Assembly: GCA_022592445.1 (NCBI GenBank)
Contig: JABYQR010000343.1
Span: forward strand, 1 to 46,214
DNA: 46,214 nucleotides
Source: Cytidiella melzeri
Lineage: Eukaryota > Basidiomycota > Agaricomycetes > Polyporales > Irpicaceae
Reading direction: 5' to 3'
Shown here piece by piece: positions 9,851 to 19,658 of this stretch (position 1 is the first letter of the stretch; every line of letters begins with the position of its first letter). The notes beneath the pieces are model-generated. The model made no database searches, was not told the DNA's origin, and saw only the letters and a list, made by a program, of their open reading frames with translations. The translations under genes and the position numbers were made by a program.

Positions 9851-10309
9851 CTATAAAACCATAAGAGACCATACCTAACAGCAATCTTGGCATCTGTGCC
9901 CTTTTCGACGTTAGGCATCTCTATGCCATTCTTGCCTTTTCTGGCAACACCCTGGGCCTTCTTTCATTTTTTAATGCCTCAACGCCAGCGGTCATGCTGG
10001 TTGGTGCATGCAGAGTCAAATTTGGGGTCAACTTTTTTTGGCCATGGTGATAGCGGCGAGTGGTGGAGTGAGGATTAAAAAGGGGCGGCAGACAGGTGTT
10101 TTCAAAAGAGGGGTATACATAATTTGTTATCATGGTAACTAAATTTGATATAAGTAAGTACCAAGTAAGTACAGGAGAGCAAGAATCGAGGCTTGATTCT
10201 CGTTTTCCCTCCTCCAGAAGAGGGACAACGAGGGAGCGCAATTAAGCATGATTCCCAACCACCGCTGCAGAATCCAACCGGAATCGGAACTGGGAATTGA
10301 CCTTAATCG
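9851..10309. other. No confident gene
   Basis: The minus strand of 9887-10044 probably holds the 5' exons of the preceding gene (a stretch with VEALKNERRPRVLPEK is protein-like), but start and splice sites cannot be fixed. 10080-10309 shows nothing recognisable. Confidence 0.3.
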
Positions 10310-11760
10310 TCCACTCTGTATGCCCCTAATGGAATGCAATGCGAGGCAAGGCAATGTGATTGAGATGCAGTGTTGCAATGCAAAGTGAAGTGAGGGAATG
10401 CAACATGAAGCGAAGCGATGAGAGGCAAAGGTAAGCAATTGGACGCAATGCAATGCAAAGGGCAATAGAAATAAAGTGTTGCAACTGAAAGTAGTGTAAA
10501 AGCGATAGCACTAGGGGCAATGCAGTGATGAAGAAATGGTAGCAATTGGAACACGATAATGCAAGAGGGGGGGAAAAAGTGGTATGATAAGGTGTGGACT
10601 CGGCTAACTCATCGCGAAAGGAGGTCACAAATTCAATGGAGAACACATTAGAAAACACAGTATAAACACAGTATAAATTGCAGTAGCCTTGAGAATGAAA
10701 AGGGGAGGCAGCAAAGGGGGGTTGCAGTGAAGGATAACACAGTGAAACTCAGTAGCCTTGGGAAGGAGAAGGGGCAGCTGTAAAAGGGGGTTGCAGTGAA
10801 GGAGAAATGCAACACAGTAATCAATGCAGTGAAATAAATGCAGTAGGCACACAAAGGGGGTTGCAATGAAGGAAAAAGTGACGCAGGGTGAGAGATACAC
10901 TGCAGAGTTGCTCAAGAAGCAAGGGGGAAAGTGGCAGGGGCAAATTTGAGGTGAAAACCGGGGGACGTCGCATTCTAATCTCAGCAAAGTACAGACACAG
11001 CGTATATCAGTAAAAAGCGATAGGAGTGATAGCAAATTAAAGCCATGCAATAGAAATGCAAGGAAAGGGGCATTGCACGATGAAACAAGTGGAAAACGCG
11101 AAACATGCTACAGCAATGAAACAAGGGAAAAACGCGAAACATGTTACAGCAATAAAACAAGGGAACGTGAAACATGTCACAAGAGCGATGGGGCATTGCC
11201 AATGGCGCAGCTGACTTGGAGCAACCAATCGGGCCCTAGTTCAATGACCCGAGGCAATGCGAGGCAACGTGAGGCCATGCAATGAAAAGAGAGTAGTGCG
11301 ATGGAAGCAAAGCCTTTTGCCACTCTGCGATCTGGGGGCTTGAGGGAAGGAGAGGAGCTGCCTCCAAGGTACTCCTGTCAAAAGGAACAGGCTGCGGAAT
11401 CCAAGGGAGAGAGTGAGAAAGGGGGCCGGGAGGTTCTGATAGCCATGAGCTTGAGTGCGAGAGACTGCAAGAATGCAATATGCAACAGGCAAAGCCATGT
11501 GAGGCGAGGCAATGCGAGGCAATGCAATGCAATGTGAGGCAATGTGAAGCAAAGCGATCTGGTGCAAAGCAAAGCGAATCAATGCGAAGGAAAGCAAAGC
11601 GACCCAATCCAAAGGGATGCAATTTGAATTGAAGCAAGGCAAAACAAAGCAATGGGAAGCAAAGCAAAGCAATGGGAAGCAAAGCAAGGCGATGCAATGC
11701 AATATGTTTTGATGCAATGCAATGCAATATGCAACCTTGCAAGTCTTGCAAGTTTCAAAG
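10310..11760. repeat. Long purine-skewed low-complexity tract with tandem arrays
   Basis: The plus strand is dominated by degenerate words GCAATGC, GAGGCAATG, AAAGCAAAGC and GTTGCAGTGAAGG. Two short tandem arrays sit inside. One has a roughly 68-bp unit starting CAGTAGCCTTG (10681, 10749, then a partial copy). The other, at about 11080-11180, has a roughly 37-bp unit containing ACGCGAAACATG. Several minus-strand frames above 70 codons exist but are Leu/Phe/Cys/His/Ser-rich artefacts that overlap each other in several phases. No gene is called. Confidence 0.6.
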
Positions 11761-12404
11761 GCTGCTTCTAGTCCATTTGAACGTGCGTTTTCCGGGCATA
11801 TCACCGCTCATAGATTTGTTCCATCGTATTTGCCTCCACTGAGCCGAGAGGTCTAGAGTTTTAGCAGTTGATCTCGCGTTGGACTTAGTCGTGGAAGGCT
11901 AAAGATAGGAGAGGTAATGTAGTTATATAAACCGAGTCCCTTTTTAAATTTTTGTCAGAGAATAGCACCCCCCAGAGTTTCCCCTTTTCTTTTGCAACTG
12001 TGTTAAGCTACCTGCAACTGCATTTCTTGAGTGTGACTTTCTCCTGCGCTTATGTCTGCTGAGCCTGCGACGTGTTCTGTTCCCCAAGTTTGTCGCTGCT
12101 GCCCCACAGTTCCTCACCTACCAGACGATTGCTGTTCCTATTGCCCACGTTACAAGATCCTGGATTGCTATACTATTCCACCAGCACCAACACCTCTACC
12201 AGAGCCCCCTGTAGAACCTTCGGTCTCTTCCAAAAGATTGTCCACCAAATCACCCTCACCAGCAAGCTCTGTTGCCTCTGTAGCAGACTTGCTTGAAAAC
12301 TGCTCCTACTGCGATACACAAAGCAACTATCCTATCCCACTGCAAACTGGTCCTTGTGTGCCGCTCAACTGCAATCATCCTGTCGCGCCACATCCCGACT
12401 GCTG

Positions 12405-12409
12405 GCTCT
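12405..12409. repeat. Target-site duplication GCTCT, left
   Basis: GCTCT directly precedes TGTAACAG; the same five bases directly follow TGTGACA at 13063-13067. Confidence 0.8.
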
Positions 12410-13062
12410 TGTAACAGTCAAGGTTACACTTACCAGATAGTTGTTAAACTTGAGGGGGAGATAAGGAGATAGAGAGTAAAGTGTTGGTGAGAGTGTGTAC
12501 TGGGGAGTACTGAGTAGTCCTTTATCAACAGAGTGGATAAGACTGAGGGGATATGCCCTCAGGAGTGCCTCTATATATACATGAAGGGAGGACCTCAGGT
12601 ACTACCCTAAGACCCCTAATACCTACATGAGTAAGCGAAGTAATCTACCTTACTAAGCATGCCCTATGCCCTAGTGGTGCCACTTCAATAATCAACCAAT
12701 AGCAATTGTCCCCATGACCTGACCCCATGACCCAGTCCCAAGGCTAGACTTGTTCTAGCTTGTTCTAAAACAAGGCTAGACTTTTCCAGAAGGTTCTAAG
12801 AACTATGACATCATCTAATGGAATGTTCTGTACTATGACATCATAGTCCCAGCATGTTCCACAAGGTTCCAGAGAGTTCTATAATGTGATAGATAAGGAA
12901 AGGAGCACATCAGCGCATCAGAGACAGGAGGCGCATCAGCGCATCAATTGATAGGCACTGAGAATAAGCACCTGAATAAGCGCCTGATAAGCGCTTATAT
13001 ATTTCCAATAATACCGTTGCCTGGTAAGGCAAGTCTTGCAGAAACATTGAAGATCTGTGACA
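12410..13062 (-). mobile_element. Solo LTR, family C (653 bp)
   Basis: Starts TGTAACA and ends TGTGACA on the plus strand, flanked by GCTCT on both sides, with no internal retrotransposon sequence. The minus orientation is preferred. Read that way it begins TGTCACAG, has a TATATATAGAGG box about 490 bases in (12568-12580 on the plus strand), then a pyrimidine-rich leader, and a GTAAGT donor just before the TGTTACA end. A truncated copy in the opposite orientation lies at 29264-29694. It inserted in the coding region of cysteine-rich copy 2, then lost its body by LTR-LTR recombination. Confidence 0.85.
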
Positions 13063-13067
13063 GCTCT
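13063..13067. repeat. Target-site duplication GCTCT, right
   Basis: Matches 12405-12409 exactly. Confidence 0.8.
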
Positions 13068-13343
13068 CTCCTACGTTTGTGGGAGAGAACCACGAGTGCA
13101 AACTCATTCAGTCTAATCTTACTGGTGCCCCCAACATTGTTGTCAGACACACCTTCGTGTGCAACACCCAATGCCAATCCGGCGGAGTCATCCTCAACTA
13201 CCAACCCTGCAATCCCTCCTCCAACTCTGACTGAGTCTTGCCGCTGTCATTGCCACTGTAATGTGTCGACATTGACTCTTCCTTTCACCCCCACCATGAA
13301 GATGCACATCTTCTCGTGTATACCGCATCAGGGCACCCATTGA

Positions 13344-13885
13344 GCTTGCGCAGATATCAACGGTTTGTCTTATCACCTTACCTCAAGCATTTTGCTGTGC
13401 TTTCTAAGGACGAGTAGCACTTACTACCTTCAAGTCGGCCACTTTTGTTTCACTCCGTCTTACTGCAAACTTCTTTACTGTGTTACTGCAACTGCATTTC
13501 TACTACACCGCGCTGAGCTTACTGCAATCTCTTTCATTGCGTCGAGTTTATCACAACATTTCCTCTACACTGCAATAGTGTTTTGCGTTTCCAATTTGAT
13601 TTGTGCCTTAGTTCCAATATTCACATGGCACATGTTTTGCGTCAATCCTACCTGCATACTGACTCCCCAGTTTCCATTGCGAGTCTAATTGCACTCCTTT
13701 TCCTCAACGGGTTAGACCCCAGCTACTGGCTCCGAGTTTGCAACATTTTATTTTACTTCCAAGCCACTTGGAGTTGCACTAGGTTGAGATAGAACTCTTA
13801 GGCCACCTCACATTTACTACGTACACATTTGTGCTCCATAACCCTTTCACTACTTTGCCACTTCATGGGTGGTCGTGTTGTCTTT
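13344..13885 (+). other. T/C-rich 3' flank of the cysteine-rich gene, copy 2
   Basis: Pyrimidine-rich with repeated TTACTGCAA and TTTCACT words, matching the minus strand of 1-510. No gene is supported. Confidence 0.45.
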
Positions 13886-14240
13886 GGGGTTATTGTTACA
13901 ATTCCTAAAGAATGAAGAAGAATTGTTCCAGTGTGCTCCAGCACATTGATGCCTTTTCAGATGTGACCTTTTTGTCCCCCAAAGTGTGGGAATTCAATGG
14001 CAGAATACAGGCATCAACAGCGTCAATTACAAAACAGTGAATACAGCTGATAGCATCACACTGGCCTTGTTGTTAGCCCTTTATAACTTTGTATCAGATC
14101 ACTTTTGCAATTGAAATGCAGTTTTTGATTTTTACAGACTGCATATGGGTACAAATCTGTACATATAATACACCATTGGATAGCCCTATCTTGTGGCAAC
14201 ATCCTGGCACAAACATCCTGTCAATTGAATTGGAATTGAG
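13886..14240 (+). repeat. Dispersed repeat R2, copy 1
   Basis: Begins TTACAATTCCTAAAGAATG and matches 29695-30090 in the same orientation: strong identity over the first 110 bases (AAGAATGAAGAAGAAT, TTTCAGATGTGACC, TTTTTGTCCCCCAAA), then diverged but collinear (GGATAGCCCTATC versus AGATAGTCCTGCCC). No protein is recognised. It may be one end of a transposon. Confidence 0.5.
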
Positions 14241-14699
14241 CAAGTTATGGCCAGTCTACTGAAAAAAGTCATCCAGACTCAGATTCAAACTCCACTCCTG
14301 CTGGCAAATGATGTCAAACTTTGGTCAGGTACATGGGCAGCAATCTATAGTCTCGAACCAGACAATTTGGAAGTTGCCGCGCTCCTTCCTTTTCCAGGCT
14401 TGCAGAGTTCCAAAAAGACAAAGAGACCGCATGCCTGGACGTCTGGTGTAATTGGTATGGGGTGCGTACCAATCAATTGTATGTGACCAAATCAGGTCGC
14501 ATGTCGAGTCCAATGTCACGACCAGCAACACAGCGTGGCCCGAAAGGAAACTTGATGTAGCTCACCATTTGTTCATGACTTTCTCTGTTCAGCATTTCTG
14601 TAGGTAACTGCAGTACATAACTTTTCTTTAATGCATGTTTTGAGTGAGTAGCATGAGAGCAGAGAAAAGCAATATTCATTTACACTTTGTACCCACGGC

Positions 14700-15017
14700 G
14701 CCTGAGCTAATGGATGAGCAATGCCACCAGGTTGCGTCCACAACGTGTCCATACTCGAGCGCCTAGGCCGACCGCTTCCACTCTTGTGCCAGCTCTTGCA
14801 TCCTCTCTGTCCTCTCTCCTCTTCTTGTCCTCTCTTTATAGTTATCAAGGCGTTCGTTTGTCCTAGGGGGCCGCAAGGATTGTTGAAGTCCGTGTCAATG
14901 TGCGCAGCATCCTCATCTGGAATTGGGTCAACTTCTGCTGGGAGACGTTTGTCGTCCCCATTGTCGAGTACATGAAACGGAGGGGGAGGCATCACACGAA
15001 TTGTATGAGGGAGCGGC
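14700..15017 (-). pseudogene. First-exon fragment of a hypothetical gene
   Basis: Minus-strand frame with protein-like composition: VLDNGDDKRLPAEVDPIPDE, then GPLGQTNALITIKRG, SGSGRPRRSSMDTLW and GGIAHPLAQAPW, ending near a possible GTACAAA donor at about 14703. I do not recognise the family, although an N-terminus of this character occurs in some Agaricomycete transposase-like proteins (weak recollection). No continuing exon was found downstream. Confidence 0.3.
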
Positions 15018-15019
15018 AC

Positions 15020-15510
15020 CACACCATGTAGGTATTCTATATATATATATACTAGTATAATAGAAAAGCTATTGAGGAAACCACACTAGCTATAAGGATT
15101 GGCTGTGTTATAAAAAGGCTACTAGGAACTCCTCACAGGCATACCGACCATTTTTAGATACTTTTACCTACAGCCACTCCATGAAAACAGGTAGGCTACC
15201 ATCAATTTAGGGCGGGTATATTAATTTCACCTGAAATAGCTTCCACATTGCTATTCTGGCGCAGAATATGGCTCAATTAGGTATATACCATTAGCCAATA
15301 ATTGCTCATTGCCTGCAAAAGCGGGGCGTTGAGATGAGTGGTTGGATATGGCGCGGTGGCACGGAGCGCCTTCCCGCGGAACACGCCTTCCTGTAGCGCT
15401 CAGCGCACTGATGTCGGGCTCAGATTCAACATTGGCGCTAGTTGCTTCTCTTCCACCTTCCACCACCACTGTGGCTGGTCCTGTCCTTTCTTTGCTTTCT
15501 CTGCCTGGAT
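15020..15510. other. Intergenic
   Basis: AT-rich at 15035-15270 with a TA dinucleotide run at 15040-15050. Nothing recognisable. Confidence 0.4.
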
Positions 15511-15517
15511 CTGTTAG

Positions 15518-17614
15518 ATGTCGACCAAGAAGGCGCGTGGACGTAAAAGCTGGGTTCTCCCGGGCAAAGTCAAGTGGCTCGAACGTTTCAAGGCTGCCTG
15601 GGAGAATGCCACGCAGTTCTACGACACAATTAACACCCAGTGGATCCTCCAATTTGGCTACAATTTGGCTCTATTGAGTGATGTGGAGGCTGTGCACTCG
15701 GAGCTGAACGCTTTGGAAGCAGTCACTAATGAGAAAGTGCCAGGTACTACAGGCGTTTCAGAGAAAGAGGCAGAAACAAAGGTAGAACATTACATGGCCT
15801 TACGAGCGGTACGTATTAACACCAAACACTTCACTGCGCTGACATCCTCTACAGAAATTGCTACTGTGGTTTCACCACCATTACCAAAAGCTGACGGATG
15901 CTTCAATAAAGGACAAGGCAAAGTAACTCTTCCGTCAGGTCGCAAAATCAAATACCGACCAGGTTCGCCAGGTTGCCGACTTCCAATACTACCAAACGCT
16001 CTACTATGATTCAAGAATGTGAGAGACGTTTAACAAGCGCTGGAACGCAGCCACTTGCAAAGTAGCTGAGCACGGAGGGGAGAAGCCCCATCAGCTCACC
16101 ATTTGGCAACAGGTTGTGAAAGAGTGTTGGGCCAAGGAAACTCCAGAGGAGAAGAAACGCGTCCATGACCTGGCAGAAGCTGACTACCAGCAACACCTCG
16201 CGGAAGCAAACCAAAATCAAGCTGCACCCACTACGCCGGAAGAATATGAGCAGCGCATAGCCCTGTTCTGCAGCTGCTCTCATCTGATCTCACGGCTGCT
16301 CAGATCCCTTACAAACGTGGCGTCTTTTCTGAAGGCTATTGCAGAGGGCTTGGCTGAGCAAACAGGCATGGTAGTTTCGATTTTGCTGGCAGGCCTGATT
16401 CCGTCAGATCAGGGGCGAATGGGCATGCAAAGGTATGGGGTATTGCTTGCCCGAACATTGTGAGAGCTCACGCCTACATCTTTCATCATGGTGTCACTGA
16501 GGGCTTCAATCCTCTCAATTGGCCGCAATACAATTGGGCCTCATTCGACGTTGTGGAAGCGTCGATGATCAGATTTGCAGCATCAGTATTCTCTGCAGGG
16601 GAACGCAGTCGTTGTGCATTGACCCCCTCAGATTTTTTCAGGCAGAGCAGCCCCTCAGGCTTGTCCTGGCAGCCGAGCCCTGTTGCTGCGGAAGTGTCTA
16701 CGGTATCGGCACAAATGTCCGAGATGTTCCATGAGGCTTCCATTGTGCCATTGCCTGCCTTGCCAGCTGCCCCTACATCCTCGTTGCATCCAGCACCACC
16801 TCCTTCGCTGTCTACAACAACAGCTGCTCACGCTGCCCCATTGTAAACGCCTGGAACGCCTGTAGATCCAGTTCAGTCCTTGCCACCGCCAACATCGGGA
16901 CAACAAGCACAGTCCCCGCGATCTGCCACGCAGCAGAGCCTGCGCCCCCCCTCTCGGCCTGTGACGCCACAGGCTCTCCCATCATCTCAGCCTGTATCCG
17001 TAACGGTGTTTGCACCTCTGGCCACATCTACGCTGCCATCCATGTCTGCTCCCACAGCCACGCAGGTATCTTCCACTCGGCCTCAGCGTGCTGCCTCTCA
17101 GAGCTTGTGTGCTTGTCTGTATGCGGGCGCACACCACTCGACTGTGTCAGTGTTGTCGTATCTCACCCTCACGCAAGAGCATTGCCCTCCAGTGCTGCTC
17201 AAAGCATTTGAGTCACTTACAAATGCCAATTATTGCTCTGAGTGGGGAGAATGTGTGGCAGTATTTGTCAAGCAGCAGGTAGCATTGTTCTTTGCAGGTC
17301 CAAATGGCAACATCATACTGCACAACGCACGACCCGAGGTGTACAAGATGTGGTTCAAGAAAGGTTGCCTGGCTCATGGACCGGAGCTCTTATTGCATCG
17401 TGAATTCCTCAACGAGATGACTGCTTGGTGGTGGGCCGTTCAGCTGGACAATCAGGGAGATGACGGTTGTGCACAACCCGAGGAGTCAGGTGTCTCTGAC
17501 TGGCACAAAACTATCAAGCCGGGTCGCAACAGCGTCTTCCTATTCCTTACTGGGCTCATGTGGGTTGGCTGTGCCATGTTTGAGCACAGTGAGGACTCCC
17601 TTTGTGCCAATTAG
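15518..17614 (+). pseudogene. Degraded gene of an Agaricomycete-specific family of unknown function
   Basis: A collinear series of fragments. It starts at ATG 15518 (MSTKKARGRKSWVLPGKVKW, FYDTINTQWILQFGYNLALL), then YYQTLYYDSRM, then KECWAKETPEEKKRV, then GLAEQTGMVVSILLAGLIPS and WASFDVVEASMIRFAASVFS. A Pro/Ser/Gln-rich linker follows, then a C-terminal block (SEWGECVAVFVKQQ, FLNEMTAWWWAVQ, GRNSVFLFLTGLMWVG). The order (N-terminal 'FYDxxTxxFIxxFGY', 'W...E...YY..RV', 'TGMxVSILLxGPIPxxxGR', C-terminal W-rich block) matches a large family of hypothetical proteins in mushrooms, as I recall it. Lesions seen: a frame change near 15980, TGA at 16020-16022, a frame change near 16440, TAA at 16844-16846. 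The frame then stays open to 17614. The function is unknown. Confidence 0.65.
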
Positions 17615-18555
17615 TTGATTCTCGTCCAGGACGTCACGTGGGTTTTTCTGCATAACATTGACTACACCGACACTCTTGTCTCGCACAAGCGCACTGCCTC
17701 AAAGCCAGCCAAAGGATTGCAAAAGTGAGCAAGGCAATGATTGCTGTTGTCTGGTGCTGCTGCAACTCAAAGTATTGGATATATCCTCTTATCAATTTGC
17801 CTTTATTATACTTGACATCCATTCCTTTGACCCCCGGTATTCACCTGTGCATAATGTTAGGGTATATCTGCTTTGCTAGTCAATCTGTGTGTAATGCATC
17901 TGTTGCTTGCACCCCATTCTGTAGTGCCTGAGTTTGAACCAAACCAAATCTAATTGGGCCGAGCACGGCACTTAAAAACTCCGATGAAAATATGTCGGAA
18001 ATTCTGAAAGAGCCTCTTGAGGCATCAAGATAGGTAGATGCTATGATAGGCGCGCAGATTGTCCAGAGGGACTCTAGAGAGAATCCAGAGTCAACAGTAA
18101 ACATCTGGAGATTATCATGCCTTCAGATTATCTCAGACCCTCTAGATTGCCCGCCCGCCCTCTAGGGAGATCTATCACATCTATATACTTCACGTTGAGC
18201 GGGATGCATCTAGATATCATTGCGGTAGCTAGAGGCATCTGGAGGGCATTCCGACCACTGCATTAAATAATTGAATGACTACTACTGTGTTTGTTATGTT
18301 TGTTATTGGATCACTGTTACATTATACATCTCTGCTTACTGGAGGTCATTGCATTTTACTTACTGTTGTAGTGGTATTACTTACAAGTACGTTACATGGG
18401 TAAGTGTTTTCTTCTGTTTGATTGTATACTCATTACACATCTGCTTACTGAAAGCTCATCTTACCGTCCTCTTAGTAGAGTTACTTACAAGTGCGCTACA
18501 TGGTATACTTGTTATATACAAATTTCTCTTATGTTCTTTTGTAAACTCATTAGAG
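17615..18555. other. Intergenic with GCATCTAGA-type motifs
   Basis: 17615-17950 holds no recognisable gene. 17990-18260 is rich in short palindromic words around CTCTAGAG, GCATCTAGAT, GAGGCATC and CTAGAGGCATCTGGAGG. Similar words recur at 26810-26950, on the far side of the Plavaka-like gene. They might be subterminal repeats of a DNA transposon, but no terminal inverted repeat could be matched. 18270-18555 is T-rich. Confidence 0.35.
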
Positions 18556-18560
18556 ATCTT
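18556..18560. repeat. Target-site duplication ATCTT, left
   Basis: ATCTT precedes TGTCGCGG; the same bases follow CCATGTCA at 19360-19364. Confidence 0.8.
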
Positions 18561-19359
18561 TGTCGCGGAGCGACTGCTGCTATGCTGACAACCCTAAAAA
18601 GGGAGTGAAGTAGAGAGGAAGGGGGTGGATTCTCAACGACGACAACGAGGTCAAAGTCGATGATGAGCAGGCAAGCAGGCACTGAGGCCGGATACTGGCA
18701 GTGCAAATGACGAAGTTAATAAGGTATGATACTAAGTTACATGCAGTAACTCACCTGGCAGTGCAAATGACGAAGAGGTCAAGATGCAGAACCAGGGAGG
18801 GTAAGGGGTACTATATATACTGTGTCTGGGTGGTCTGTGCACCAGTTCCCACACTAGGGACTGGAGTAACTGTGGGGCTGGAGTAACAATAGAACAATAA
18901 GGGACCAGGGTAACTGTCAAGGACCTGAGTAACTGTCAAGGACCAGGGTACATAGAACAATAGGACTAGAACAATAGAACAATAGACAATAGAACAATAG
19001 TATCAGGAACAATAGAACAATAGGAACTGGGGGAATCCCTAACAATAGACAAAAGACAATAGATGGAAGACAATAGGACAATAGGAACTGGGGGAATCCC
19101 TGGGGAATCCCTGGGGAATCCCTATCAATGGAAGTTGAACAATAGAACAATAGCCTAGGTTGATCTGGAACCGCTCCAGATTGAGTCTAGGGTTTGGGTC
19201 TGGACTATTGATAAATAAGGCAGGATGTCACGTGACCCGGGTTAGGGTTAGGTCTGGTAACACTCCTAGCCGGAAAATAAGCGCTCTAGATAGGCGCCTA
19301 AGGCTGTAAACTGGTGACATTATTGGAAAAATCCGGTCTCTGTTGGACTATCCATGTCA
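18561..19359 (-). mobile_element. Solo LTR of the gypsy family A (799 bp)
   Basis: The reverse complement aligns end to end with the 5' LTR at 39319-40057. It starts TGACATGGATAG, shares the U3 block with CTAACCCGGGTCACGTGAC, the AACAATAG microsatellite, the TATATATA box, the ATCTTGACCTC start region and the duplicated leader segment, and ends CGCTCCGCGACA. A 5-bp duplication (ATCTT) shows independent insertion followed by loss of the internal region. The repeat-rich part of U3 differs in copy number, which makes this LTR 60 bp longer. Confidence 0.9.
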
Positions 19360-19364
19360 ATCTT
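19360..19364. repeat. Target-site duplication ATCTT, right
   Basis: Matches 18556-18560. Confidence 0.8.
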
Positions 19365-19404
19365 TGTAAATGTCTAGTTACGCTTAGTAAGGCCATTGGC
19401 CTCA

Positions 19405-19510
19405 ATTTAAATGCATTGAAGCGGATTTGAACCCGCGTATTCAAGTACTTCACGCACGTATAGTTGATCCCACTCAGCCATTAAAACCACTACGCTATAA
19501 GACCATACAC
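19405..19510 (-). other. tRNA-like segment with Pol III A and B boxes
   Basis: On the minus strand TAGCGTAGTGG (19487-19497) fits an internal A box and GGTTCAAATCC (19423-19433) is a perfect B box, about 55 bases apart. The T arm lacks one base for a normal 5-bp stem, and I found no 3' strand that pairs with the expected acceptor stem. It is therefore a decayed tRNA gene or a tRNA-derived SINE head, not a confident functional tRNA. It lies 45-150 bp from the end of the solo LTR. Confidence 0.4.
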
Positions 19511-19658
19511 AGCGTATAACTAATATACACTCTATACTGCCGTGGCTATCTTGTACTTAGACAAATACTAACCGATTTCACTACCCCACTTCACTCTTAA
19601 CGCATTTATGCGTGCTGTGATTGTGTAGAGAAGATTGAACAAATGGTGATCATGCATT

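Larger units (their letters stand above)
12052..13234 (+). pseudogene. Cysteine-rich gene, copy 2, disrupted by a solo LTR
   Basis: Paralogue of the 511-1038 gene in opposite orientation. The ATG at 12052 opens MSAEPATCSVPQVCRCC and the frame runs through CSYCDTQS to HPDCWLL, where it enters an LTR and stops at 12412-12414. After the LTR (12410-13062) and its GCTCT duplication, the original frame resumes at 13068 with GENHECKLIQSNLTG and ends at TGA 13232-13234. Across the junction, without the LTR and one GCTCT, the frame is continuous and lines up with copy 1 (CWLSP...HEC). Apart from the insertion I see no stop or frameshift, so the disruption is recent relative to the duplication. A truncated 120-residue product retaining the first cysteine clusters could still be made. 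Confidence 0.8.

Noticed and set aside
10139..11804. Series of long minus-strand open frames
   Set aside because: They follow the repeated word composition; three phases are open at once and the peptides are Leu/Phe/Ala/Cys/His/Ser low complexity.
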